Shown here: one piece after another, positions 8,651 through 16,753 of the stretch | Numbering within the stretch: position 1 is the stretch's first letter | Layout of the letters: each line of letters begins with the position of its first letter | NCBI GenBank assembly: GCA_020426845.1 | Contig: JAGQPF010000404.1 | Coordinates: 1-32,897, forward strand | DNA length: 32,897 nt | Direction of reading: 5' to 3' | Source of the DNA: Planctomycetales bacterium | GTDB lineage: Bacteria; Planctomycetota; Planctomycetia; Pirellulales; Pirellulaceae | Notes under the pieces: generated by a model | Told to the model about the DNA's origin: nothing | The model's database searches: none | Seen by the model: only the letters and a program-made list of their open reading frames with translations | Translations under genes and position numbers: made by a program

Positions 8651-10303
8651 CCGCGGTTGCTCACGCAAAGTCGCCAAGTCGCCAAGGGCGTGCCCGGTTA
8701 GCGCGAGCGTGGCGTCGCATGCCCCAATCGGTTTTGTCTCACGGAGACACGGAGAAACGTATTCGCAATGCAGCGTTATGCGGCCCCCGCTGTTTGCACG
8801 GTCACCGCAGTGCGGAAGTTGACTCAATCCTGGAACCTCGGCCACTTGGCCGCTGGGAATTCCGTCCAAGGCCCTTCCTGGTTTTGTAGCTTTGACAGCC
8901 ACATTGTCAGGAAGGGCGCCTTGTTTGCCTGCCACAAGTTGCTCTTTATCGCCCACTCTTCGTCCAAACGGGTTCAACGGCCCCAAGTGCACCTTGAGTT
9001 GGCGCACCAGCTGGATCGCGCCCGTCGTGACTGCTCCCAGCTGAAGGCAGCCTATGAGGAGAGGATGCCAACAGCGTGTTGGACGTCGTAGTAAACAAGA
9101 CACAGATCGATCGCGAAGAAGATAACCACCACCCAATAACCCAGCTTGTACATCGCATGCCTCCAGTTGTTGTCGGTTGCACGGCCTCGCCGAGGCGCCG
9201 GCCTTGCTTGTCCGTGTTGTTGTGCCGTAACGCCCCGTGCGTTGTGGCAAACGAGGCATCCAGCTGCCTCGATAAGACAACGGCGATGCCCACGGGAAGC
9301 GAACGGCGTCAACAGGGAATCTGGACGTCGGCGGTGTCGGCGCCAGCAACGCTGCGCACGCCAGCAATGCTGCTACGGTGACTGCCAGAGCCAGCGGAGA
9401 GAAGATGTAATGTCGGCGCTCGACGTTGCCGCTTGTGGCCGCACTTGGGCAGGCACTGGGTGAGGTCCAGGGAGGCGAAGCGAACGCTCCAGAAATGTGG
9501 CGGGCTGCCTGCAGTTGTGCAGTGCGGACGGCATTGTCCACGTCAAGGCCGTCGCCCAGCATCGACGCCAGGCTGCCCACGAAACAATCCCCTGCGCCGA
9601 CGGTTGAGTGAACAGCGGCGACTGGAAAAGAGGGTATAAACCGGAGCCCCGCCTCGTCCAGGATGGAAACGCCTGCCGATGATGTCACCAACACCGAACT
9701 CACACCTTCAGCCTGCAACTGACGCAGACCTGTGCGCACAGAATCGCACGCAGTCCACTGCTGAAGCTCTCCTTCATTGACGATGGTCCACGTTGCAAGT
9801 TTGGCCAGCGCTACGGCCTGACAGGGCTCGGACAGTTGAGCTGAAGACAGTTGCAACAACGAGCGTCGGCTCGCTGCCAACGCGGCCTGGGCAAGCTGCC
9901 AGCAGTCCGCCCCAAGCGGCGAGATGATTGCGATGTCGGCGGACCATAACCGCCGAGCCGCATGCCTGGGGAGCGTGTTCGTGATGGCTTGAGGACGCTG
10001 GGTGAAACATCGGTCGCCAATCAGAATCGACTCCCGCGTTTGCTCCAGGATGTCCATCGAGACGACTTCGTCGAAGTGTTCGTGAGCCAATACCTGCATG
10101 AGGCGGCGGCCGATCGCGTCCGGCGCCTTGAGCATCAGGAGATGTGTGCTTGAATTCATCCGAGCGGCGGCGCGCAGGCAGTTGACACTGCCTCCTCCTC
10201 CGCTTTCAAGAATTCGGCAGTCCATCTTGTCTTGCCGCTCGAGGGTGTCGCCCACAAGGCGTCGATCCAAGACAGCGGGGCCGAAGGCAGTCACGTTGGA
10301 CAT
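8279..10303 (-). CDS. PfkB/ribokinase-family carbohydrate kinase with no stop at the domain end
   Basis: Residues 1 to about 275 (nt 9480-10303) form a PfkB-type kinase, which transfers ATP phosphate to a sugar or nucleoside. It has the N-terminal glycine-rich SGGGGSVNCLRAAA (34-47) and the C-terminal STVGAGDCFVGSLAS (233-247) with the catalytic Asp239 of GAGD. The start at 10303 (MSNVTAFGP) fits the family. The frame then stays open to 8279, running through a hydrophobic anchor, non-coding-looking sequence and finally 372 bp antisense to the phosphorylase gene. The last 400 codons are therefore almost certainly not protein that evolved as such. The kinase has probably lost its own stop by an indel, or an assembly error hides it. 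Coordinates are those of the open frame; trust only 9480-10303. Confidence 0.6.
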   Translation of the reverse strand: MSNVTAFGPAVLDRRLVGDTLERQDKMDCRILESGGGGSVNCLRAAARMNSSTHLLMLKAPDAIGRRLMQVLAHEHFDEVVSMDILEQTRESILIGDRCFTQRPQAITNTLPRHAARRLWSADIAIISPLGADCWQLAQAALAASRRSLLQLSSAQLSEPCQAVALAKLATWTIVNEGELQQWTACDSVRTGLRQLQAEGVSSVLVTSSAGVSILDEAGLRFIPSFPVAAVHSTVGAGDCFVGSLASMLGDGLDVDNAVRTAQLQAARHISGAFASPPWTSPSACPSAATSGNVERRHYIFSPLALAVTVAALLACAALLAPTPPTSRFPVDAVRFPWASPLSYRGSWMPRLPQRTGRYGTTTRTSKAGASARPCNRQQLEACDVQAGLLGGGYLLRDRSVSCLLRRPTRCWHPLLIGCLQLGAVTTGAIQLVRQLKVHLGPLNPFGRRVGDKEQLVAGKQGALPDNVAVKATKPGRALDGIPSGQVAEVPGLSQLPHCGDRANSGGRITLHCEYVSPCLRETKPIGACDATLALTGHALGDLATLREQPRLALRRLVIGSAAADADQRLGELLRGAAGVLANLPEVLGAAGAPHQRAGGRAQSAGRGFLFEHRRQIRRQLLVQGHSDATHDNQRHPRGATGGGDRIRLKIRGGCAAHRRQLLSIRGSPWQLGT
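8651..9051. other. Intergenic region, no gene seen
   Basis: About 400 bp without a supportable gene. It holds short repetitive wording (AAGTCGCCAAGTCGCCAAGG near 8667 and CACGGAGACACGGAGAAA near 8739). There is an inverted repeat GCCCTTCCTG (8871-8880) / CAGGAAGGGC (8908-8917) with a 27-nt loop and no T-run. The latter could end transcripts from either side, since it lies between the plus-strand gene ending at 8650 and the minus-strand reading frames upstream. Confidence 0.4.
9052..9153 (-). CDS. Possible 33-residue single-span membrane peptide
   Basis: A short frame, MYKLGYWVVVIFFAIDLCLV followed by YYDVQHAVGILSS. It is preceded by TGGAGGCATGCG, which places GGAGG eight bases before the ATG at 9153; this is the best ribosome binding site in the area. 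The peptide is one hydrophobic helix (residues 6-22) flanked by Lys/Tyr and an acidic tail, the usual look of small bacterial membrane peptides. The frame is open further upstream to a TTG at 9312, and that extension contains a CLVCH haem-binding motif (see separate entry). I have no homologue in mind. Confidence 0.4.
   Translation of the reverse strand: MYKLGYWVVVIFFAIDLCLVYYDVQHAVGILSS
9154..9420 (-). pseudogene. Possible remnant of a membrane-anchored c-type cytochrome
   Basis: Two minus-strand frames carry pieces of what looks like one gene. In one frame, about 9343-9408, there is a hydrophobic anchor FSPLALAVTVAALLACAALL. In another, about 9229-9290, there is RGHRRCLIEAAGCLVCHNAR, which resembles the first haem site of small cytochromes c (R-G-x-x-L-x-E-A-A-G-C-x-x-C-H). 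The anchor and haem pieces are out of frame with each other, there is no methionine ligand segment, and no start codon with a binding site is seen. The CxxCH could be chance. The kinase frame runs through the anchor piece without a stop. Confidence 0.25.
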
Positions 10304-10761
10304 AGGAGGCTCTTTAAGTCGTGAGTAGGGGATTGCAGATGCCGTGAGAATCACTGTCAGTGGGTGAGCGCAGAGAGGCCGCCGTCGATGGAGGCCGGCT
10401 GGCCCATCGGGCCTCACACGGGAGGCTTGACGGGGGCCGCCCAGCTTCACGAGGGGCGCCTGCGATGGAGGCACGACGAGGCCAAGGACAGCCGTTAGAT
10501 CGCCACGCTTGGCCGTGAGCGAACGGCTCGACCCGTGGTTGGGGTTGGCTGGAAGATGGGGAAAGGAGCCCGGCTTCGCGTTAGGATCGAGACCTAGAAT
10601 GGGCGTACGAAGGAGGACCTATGCAATCGGCCGGCCGCCTCCACCATCGCGATCACGATCGCGATCACGATCGCCGCGATGGTGGAGCCGTGCGTCCGAA
10701 GTTGGATGTGCTGGACATAATTGCGGCGGGCCGAATTTCACCGCCACTGTCGCCACGCACA
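10304..10761. other. Intergenic region with a strong hairpin
   Basis: This 458-bp stretch lies between the minus-strand sigma-like gene (ends 10762) and the minus-strand kinase (starts 10303). It should hold the kinase promoter, which I could not identify. An open frame leading into the kinase from 10474 has no family resemblance. The only distinct structure is the hairpin at 10639-10687, listed separately. Confidence 0.45.
10639..10687. repeat. 13-bp perfect stem with GATC-rich internal duplication
   Basis: CTCCACCATCGCG (10639-10651) is perfectly complementary to CGCGATGGTGGAG (10675-10687). The 23-nt interior contains two tandem copies of GCGATCACGATC, the second arm of which is itself partly palindromic. 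It lies 75 bp beyond the stop of the minus-strand sigma-like gene. It could be an RNA processing or termination structure for that transcript or a protein binding site. There is no T-run on either strand. Confidence 0.55.
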
Positions 10762-12573
10762 TCAGTAGTCGCTGATGCCCAGCCGTTCTACGGCGCGATT
10801 TCTCTGCTGCCTGGCGGCGTCGGGCTTCTTCTTCATGATCTCACCGATTTCCGTAAAGGTGAAGCCTTCCAGGTCGTGAAACACGATGACCAGTCGCGAA
10901 GAGAGTGGCGCTTCGCGCAGCCGATCGAGCAACAACTCGCGGACCTCTCGCGCCTCGAAGTCAAACCAAGGTTCCTTCGTGGTTGGCTCCGGAGCGTTCT
11001 TGACCCGGCGATCATAGGCGCCTTGCTTGCGATACTCGTCGGTGCGCAAATTTTTGACCTTGCGTGTCAAGTACCGCAGCAGATGGTCGTAGTCGGTGAT
11101 CACCATGCCCTGTGCAACGCGAACCATCACGTAGTCGATGGCTTGGCCGATGGAGGGGTCGTTGTCTTCCCATGGCTCATGCTTCGCGCCGTTCCATTTG
11201 AGCGACTCACGATAGAGCCTGTCAAACAGGGTCTCGTCGTCATCTGCATGGGCCAGCGCTCGTAGGGCGTCGAGACGCGCTGTCGCCTGGTAATACTCGC
11301 TGAGCAAAAATTGTCGCAGGCCGTCGGTCTCACAAAACCGGTAATCGCCGTCGGCGTAACCACGGATGGTCTTTTCAATCACGTGGGCCGCGGCAGGTTC
11401 AGCGTCTCGCCAGTTCTTTGTGGCATAACCGGCGCCTTGAAGAAGGAATCCATAAAGACAGGAGACGATGTCGTCATTGGTCGTCGCCCCCGACAGTTCG
11501 CGCAGCCGCGCCATTCGCGCGTCGCGAGCCAACTGTTCCTCGGGGGAGACGGCGGCCCGATGGCGCACTTCCCACTGCGGGGACTCGTTTTCAGCGGCGT
11601 CCAGGGAAGGCTCGTAGTCCTGTGTCGCGCGGGCTGGAGCGAACAACATCGCTAGGGCGTCATTGCTCAACGTGGAGCTGTCGACGTCCACGCTCCAACT
11701 TTTGGTTGACTCGTCCCAGACGATCGGCAGCATATCAAAGTCTGTCTGAGCGACAATCTCCTCGCGCATATCTGCCGGCGCGAGGTAGAACGACGAGTAG
11801 AGCAAGGGCTCAATCTCGAAAGTTTGAAAATTCTTTGAAAGTGGCAGGACAACGGAGGCGCCCCACCAAACGAATCCTTCCGGCGCCAGGTTTTCGCCAC
11901 TTGCCGACTTGAGCAGGGGGAGGCCGCGCACATGGTGCCTGACGGCGCCGTTTGAGCCGCAGCACTCCTTGAAGTCCACAAAGAGACGTCGGTATGGAGC
12001 GATGCCGTCGCTCAACTCAATCTGCGAACGGTCGCCGCGGAGCATTTCAGCGCGAGCTCCTTCTGCCACGACGTCGACCCGGTAGTGAGGCGGATTGTCC
12101 CCGGCGGGCGACAGCAGGTAGTGAAAAGCGCCGTACTGCTGGCACGTTGACTCATTGGTCGCGGCGGCCAGACGCTGGCAAATCGGATCGTCATGTCGAG
12201 CACTTTGATCCAACAACGTCAACTCGACGCGCCGGCCATTGTAAGAAAACCCGTCCTCGGCCTGCGGAGTCAGCAATGCAAGACTCGGCGCGCTTGCCGC
12301 TTGCTTCATGCGGATCAAGTGCGTTGGTCTGAGGTGCGACATCTCCTTGGGCAGCCGGATCAGGCAGCGCGCAGCCAATTCCTCAACCTCAATTGACTGA
12401 GGCGGGATCGCGTAAAGTCCCTGTTCTTCGAATTGCCTGATGTGCCAATCATTGGCTTCGCGTCGCTCAAGCCCGCAACTGATGTCGAAACGATGTTTGA
12501 GTTGGGCAACTTCGCGAAGTACTTTCAGGGCCGACTCGGTTGACGACAACTCCTGATGGAACGGCGTGGACAT
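10762..12573 (-). CDS. Sigma-factor-like protein with about 470-residue N-terminal extension
   Basis: A 603-residue protein. The last 60 residues read as a sigma region 4 helix-turn-helix: LLLDRLREAPLSSRLVIVF, then EGFTFTEIGEIMKKKPDAAR, then QRNRAVERLG. This is the family pattern of a leucine helix, 'L-x-x-x-E-G-x-[ST]-x-x-E-I', and 'R-x-[RK]-A-x-x-x-L'. Residues about 478-545 (IDYVMVRVAQGMVITDYDHL, RYLTRKVKNLRTDEYRKQ) have the look of region 2 of an ECF sigma, which binds core polymerase and the -10 element. Residues 1-470 match nothing I know; they are acidic, contain GFVWWGASVVLPLSKNF, and carry a few Cys (CCGSNG). The start at 12573 is set by AAGGAG seven bases upstream (the ATG ten codons earlier lacks one). 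It is divergent from the protease-NACHT gene, with 291 bp between starts. Confidence 0.7.
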   Translation of the reverse strand: MSTPFHQELSSTESALKVLREVAQLKHRFDISCGLERREANDWHIRQFEEQGLYAIPPQSIEVEELAARCLIRLPKEMSHLRPTHLIRMKQAASAPSLALLTPQAEDGFSYNGRRVELTLLDQSARHDDPICQRLAAATNESTCQQYGAFHYLLSPAGDNPPHYRVDVVAEGARAEMLRGDRSQIELSDGIAPYRRLFVDFKECCGSNGAVRHHVRGLPLLKSASGENLAPEGFVWWGASVVLPLSKNFQTFEIEPLLYSSFYLAPADMREEIVAQTDFDMLPIVWDESTKSWSVDVDSSTLSNDALAMLFAPARATQDYEPSLDAAENESPQWEVRHRAAVSPEEQLARDARMARLRELSGATTNDDIVSCLYGFLLQGAGYATKNWRDAEPAAAHVIEKTIRGYADGDYRFCETDGLRQFLLSEYYQATARLDALRALAHADDDETLFDRLYRESLKWNGAKHEPWEDNDPSIGQAIDYVMVRVAQGMVITDYDHLLRYLTRKVKNLRTDEYRKQGAYDRRVKNAPEPTTKEPWFDFEAREVRELLLDRLREAPLSSRLVIVFHDLEGFTFTEIGEIMKKKPDAARQQRNRAVERLGISDY

Positions 12574-12806
12574 TTGCATCTCCTTGGTGTTGTTGATCTG
12601 CATTTGACGCGCCGCGCCTGCGACGCTTCCAAGGGGGCATTTCCGTACCTACACCGGTGGACAGAGAAACGCTTCCCTGCCACTCAACGCTCTGCAGGCT
12701 TCCATCCGAACACGTTGGTCAGAAAAAAATGCGAGCACTTGCGCGACTTGCATTTCAGGACTCCGTTGCGTCCATTATGTGAGAAGCAATTGCCGCGGAG
12801 GAGGTG

Positions 12807-12836
12807 TTGCCAGATTAACAAGAACGCGCCTATTTC
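12807..12836 (+). promoter_or_regulatory. Candidate promoter of the protease-NACHT gene
   Basis: TTGCCA at 12807-12812 and TATTTC at 12831-12836 are separated by 18 bp and end 28 bp before the GTG start at 12865. The -10 is poor, so this is only a position-based guess within the 291-bp divergent region. Confidence 0.2.
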
Positions 12837-12864
12837 AACAACGCGTTACCGGAGGGGGCAGAGC

Positions 12865-15800
12865 GTGTCTTCTAGTCGTTCCTTGTTGCACGCGAATTTT
12901 CGGCGTGCCGTGAAAGTGCTGTGTCGACAGCCGTCCGACATTGACGAGGAGGCGAGACGCGCGTTCCAAGAAGACTGGCTAGAAACGCCATGCGCCTTGC
13001 TTGCCTGGCCCGCCAGTCAGGGGGGGGTGATTTCGCCGGAGGACAGTCAGCTCCTCGGGGAACTCGGCGGACTTAGGGTTGGGGAAATTGCCGACGTTTT
13101 GGGCGTGCTTTTTACCGGAAGCACGCTTGCCGTGGCCGATTTGTGCTCAGTGGCCAAGCGGATTTCGGCGTTTTCGCTCATGGTGTTCGTGGTTGATCAG
13201 TTCGCGCGGCGAGACGACGTGGAAGCGGGCGACAGCCAACTTATGAAAACCGTCGCCAAAGCCCTCCGAGTGGTTGTCGAATTCCTTGCACAATCCGTCT
13301 TGCCTAGCGAGGACGCCACGTGCATTTACGGCTCCAGACCCGTGACGATCGACTATCGCGATCCGAAAGCCACGGAGGCTCAACGCCTCACCTATTGTTG
13401 GTGGGCGAGTTTGCCGGCAGATGAACAACCGTGTGCCGGAACTCAGTGGCTGGAATTGGAGAGACTGGCGGGGTTTCTGATGCGTCAGGGGCACGCGAGT
13501 GACAGTTCAACGACGCACATTCCCGTCATCTTGGCAAACACAACGGCCGGCGCGGGAGAGCCAGCCGCGATCGTTTCGACGCTGCAGGTCGCGAAGTGGA
13601 ACGCCTTGTCGCCGGGGCCTGTCTGGGATCCGGTGGCTCAGGGGATTGGGCTTGTTGACCAGGCGTTGCTGGACAGCGTCGAGGCAGGGTGGAAGGCCGC
13701 GGACGACTTTCGCAAGCAGAGCGGCATGCCCGAGGCTGGCAGCTATTTGATGCAGATTGCCGACACGTCCGATGGCGGCGGACGCTTGTCAGTGGTTGAA
13801 GGCGCCTCCGCCGGCGCCGCCGCGGCAGTGGGACTGATCGCCAGGGTGGCAGAGCGGCCCATCACCCAACATCGCTATGTCACGGGAGCCGTAGTGAGTG
13901 TGCAGGGGAGTTGGCGGGATGCCCATTTGACACCCGTGGGCCCCAGGTCGCTGATACCGAAGTTCGACGCTGCCTTGGAGAACTGCGCAGTGCGCGCTCA
14001 ATTTCGGTTCTACGTCAGCCCGCATCAGAAAGCAGCCGTCGGTCTGAAAAAGGTGGAGTGCGGGCAGATTTGGGAACTGATCGCGGCGTCACGTGGCCTT
14101 GTCGGCGAGCCCACGCTGCGTCCGGTCCACACGCTTGGCGAACTCTTTGAGCTGATGACGGAGGACGCGGAGGCGACGAACGTGATTGAGCAGTACGCGC
14201 AATTTATTGCCGGGCGCTGGCGCCAAGGGCCCGGCCCACGGCGCGAAGGCTGGTTGCCGAGGGCCTGCCGCCCAAGGCCGTATATCCAGCCCCGAATCTC
14301 CTGGAAGTCGACTTCGACAGGCAACGGTTCCAAAGCCACGACAATAGATGGGCAGTGGAGCGAACACGAGCGTGAATCCAACGAATTGGTGGCTCTGTTT
14401 CACGACGCCGGCGCAATGTCCAAGCTGATGCTGCTGGTTGACATCGTTGGCTCGGGAAAGACCGTGTTTAGTTATCGGTGCCAGGCCTGGCTGAGCGAAC
14501 ACGACGCGCATGTGCAGCGGGTGTTCCAATCGGGCGTGCCGCTCGCGTTTCTGTTCGACGGCGCATTGGAAGGAACTTTGCGCAGTGCGGACGATTTGTT
14601 GTCGGTAATGGCCGGCGAATTGATGAATGAGACCGGATGCTCACAAGATGTTGCCCAGCGCGCGATTCAGCTCGCGCAAACGCAAGGTCGGTTGGTGTTG
14701 ATGTTTGACTCGCTGGACCGAGTCGACTCCGAGCAATTGTTGCAAGCGTTGCAGAGGCCCGTTTGGAGTGGGGTTTGGGTGGTCGTGGCGACCCGCCCTG
14801 ATGCGGTGCCTGCTCGTCGTCTCGGCCCGAACGGTGTATTTGACGAGAAGGAATGGATCACTGTTTCTTTGCGGCGCTGGAGTTCGAGGCAACAGCACCG
14901 ACGATTCTATGAATGCAATCCGCCGTTGGTTGGTCGTTTGAGGGACAACTTGCGCGACACGCCCGACAAAGAGGCGGAGAAACAACTCAAAGTGCTGTTG
15001 CCTGCGTACGCAGCCATCGAGCCGCTAATGGGGGTTCCGTTGGTTGTCGAGTTGATTTGTGATATTGCCGAGGTGACTCCTCGCAACAGCGACAAGCCGC
15101 TCGTGCTCGACAGTCTCAATTCTCGATATAGCGTATTCTCGCTCGCGTGGGAACGTATCCTGGAGCGAGGGTCGGACGAGGAGTCTGTTGAACGACACCG
15201 CAGCTCTTGGGAACTAATCCTCGCCGTGATGGCGTTCTTGACGCTCCGCGACGGACAATTGGATCGGACTTCCATCGAAGAAGCCGAGTCCATCGCCTTA
15301 GGTGTCTTGCGCCCGGATGGAAACCGACTGATCGCGAATTGGGACGATGCTTGGGGTGCATTGAAGCGGTTCGGGCCTCTGGGGGACAACGCCGTGTTTG
15401 AGCCAGTCCGCCATGAATCACTGACCTTCCGGCTGAAAGACTGGGCCGAGTATTTCTGTGGCATGTATCTTGCCAGGTGGGCGCGGCCCGAGGATGCGAC
15501 GCGCGTGTCTGAACGCGCGAGCGATCCCGCTTGGCATTGGGTGTGGCGGTCTTGTATTGAATTTGCGCAGCGGAAGTTGACCGACTCGTGCAAAGAATCG
15601 CTGCTTCAGTTGTTTCAAACGCCTCCCGATGTCCGCGGCACACGGAGAAACCGTCCTACCGAGTTGATGTGGCATGCCTTGCAGACGCTCGCACACGTCG
15701 ATGAAGTGTTCCGGGGCAATGTGCTTGATCAATATCGACAGTCGTTCCGGGCCATTCTCGAGGGCCCCGACGATGAAGAAGCTGAGTGGGCTGCTTCTTT

Positions 15801-16653
15801 GTTGCCGTCGAGCAAACTTTGCCAGGCAGTCAGCGACGACAAGCGTCGACAGCAACTGCTAGAGGGATCCGTCAGAATCGCGGAGCTCAGCTGCGGCGCG
15901 AAAAGCGACGGGGCGCTGACGCCGGAAGAACGAGTTGATCCGGGCTACGCACTCTGCCCGCCTGATTCTGGGCACGAACTTTCATTCGTTTTTGGCGACT
16001 ACACGGACGGCACGTCGAGACACGAGGTTACTTTGTCTCGGCCGTTCCTCTTGCAGCGAACCGCTGTCATGCGAGGCCAGTACCGGCTCTTCAACCCCGA
16101 TTGGGAACGCAATTCGCGAGATGGGCGTGCCACGGCAGCTGAATGGGAAGCCTATGAAGAGCGTCTCATGCCCTCGGGACCGACCTCGCACTTCCAGCCA
16201 GCGACGATGGTTTCGTATTTCGACAGTTATTGTTTCGCATTGTGGGTTGGGGCCGAGCTCCCCTGCGCAGTCCACTGGGAATTTGCCGCCAAGAAAGGCG
16301 CCGGCACTGCAGGGACGCCTCAGCGGCAGGGTCGAGACTTGCGGGGAGCAACGGACGTGCGAGCATCTTCTGCCGACGACTGGGGCATCTATCAATTGGT
16401 GGGTAATGTCTGGGAGTGGTGTGCCAATCTTTGGGACCCGGAATCTCAACACCTTGAGCAGCCGTTGTCGGCTCTGGGAGGGCGAGGCGTGGACGCTTGC
16501 CATCTGAGTGGGCACCATGGCATCTACCAGGACTTTGCGATGCGAGGGGGCTCCTACAAATTGTCTCGCGTCTCTTGGGAACGCCGAACTTCTGGGGAAG
16601 GCAGTCAGGTCGCTCAGGATGTCGGTTTCCGGTTGTTGTGTCGAACTAACTGA
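12865..16653 (+). CDS. Lon-like protease - NACHT/STAND NTPase - FGE-like domain fusion
   Basis: A 1262-residue three-part protein. (a) Residues about 290-400 match the Lon (S16) peptidase: EGASAGAAAAVGLIARVAER with Ser315 in G-x-S-A-G, then YVTGAV, LTPVG, and Lys366 in SLIPKFDAAL, then FYVSPHQ. Ser and Lys are the catalytic dyad of Lon. (b) Residues about 515-830 are a P-loop NTPase: LLVDIVGSGKTVF (Lys532; the first Gly of Walker A is Asp), Walker B RLVLMFDSLDRVD (Asp615, Asp618) and VWVVVATRP as sensor, like NACHT/STAND switches. (c) Residues 1028-1262 resemble FGE-sulfatase/SUMF1 domains: LLQRTAVMRGQY, WEFAAK, GNVWEW (1180-1185), MRGGSY, VGFRLL. The catalytic Cys pair of true FGE is missing, so I infer ligand recognition. 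The N-terminal 280 residues are unknown. The GTG start is set by GGAGGGGG six bases upstream; the frame is open to 12556. Confidence 0.75.
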   Translation: MSSSRSLLHANFRRAVKVLCRQPSDIDEEARRAFQEDWLETPCALLAWPASQGGVISPEDSQLLGELGGLRVGEIADVLGVLFTGSTLAVADLCSVAKRISAFSLMVFVVDQFARRDDVEAGDSQLMKTVAKALRVVVEFLAQSVLPSEDATCIYGSRPVTIDYRDPKATEAQRLTYCWWASLPADEQPCAGTQWLELERLAGFLMRQGHASDSSTTHIPVILANTTAGAGEPAAIVSTLQVAKWNALSPGPVWDPVAQGIGLVDQALLDSVEAGWKAADDFRKQSGMPEAGSYLMQIADTSDGGGRLSVVEGASAGAAAAVGLIARVAERPITQHRYVTGAVVSVQGSWRDAHLTPVGPRSLIPKFDAALENCAVRAQFRFYVSPHQKAAVGLKKVECGQIWELIAASRGLVGEPTLRPVHTLGELFELMTEDAEATNVIEQYAQFIAGRWRQGPGPRREGWLPRACRPRPYIQPRISWKSTSTGNGSKATTIDGQWSEHERESNELVALFHDAGAMSKLMLLVDIVGSGKTVFSYRCQAWLSEHDAHVQRVFQSGVPLAFLFDGALEGTLRSADDLLSVMAGELMNETGCSQDVAQRAIQLAQTQGRLVLMFDSLDRVDSEQLLQALQRPVWSGVWVVVATRPDAVPARRLGPNGVFDEKEWITVSLRRWSSRQQHRRFYECNPPLVGRLRDNLRDTPDKEAEKQLKVLLPAYAAIEPLMGVPLVVELICDIAEVTPRNSDKPLVLDSLNSRYSVFSLAWERILERGSDEESVERHRSSWELILAVMAFLTLRDGQLDRTSIEEAESIALGVLRPDGNRLIANWDDAWGALKRFGPLGDNAVFEPVRHESLTFRLKDWAEYFCGMYLARWARPEDATRVSERASDPAWHWVWRSCIEFAQRKLTDSCKESLLQLFQTPPDVRGTRRNRPTELMWHALQTLAHVDEVFRGNVLDQYRQSFRAILEGPDDEEAEWAASLLPSSKLCQAVSDDKRRQQLLEGSVRIAELSCGAKSDGALTPEERVDPGYALCPPDSGHELSFVFGDYTDGTSRHEVTLSRPFLLQRTAVMRGQYRLFNPDWERNSRDGRATAAEWEAYEERLMPSGPTSHFQPATMVSYFDSYCFALWVGAELPCAVHWEFAAKKGAGTAGTPQRQGRDLRGATDVRASSADDWGIYQLVGNVWEWCANLWDPESQHLEQPLSALGGRGVDACHLSGHHGIYQDFAMRGGSYKLSRVSWERRTSGEGSQVAQDVGFRLLCRTN

Positions 16654-16753
16654 GTGCGAGGACTGACCGCCTCAAAAAGTTCTGTCTAGTAGCAACATTC
16701 CGCAGGCCGTTCACCGCTTGCTTGCAATGTTCGCTGTCCGGGTCTGGGCACGT

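Noticed and set aside
10621..11265. Plus-strand open frame of 214 codons
   Set aside because: It begins inside the hairpin and runs antisense to the sigma-like gene, whose motifs are clear.
12556..12864. Extension of the protease-NACHT protein to an ATG at 12556
   Set aside because: It would overlap the start of the divergent sigma-like gene and has no protein-like pattern. GTG at 12865 has a strong GGAGGGGG.
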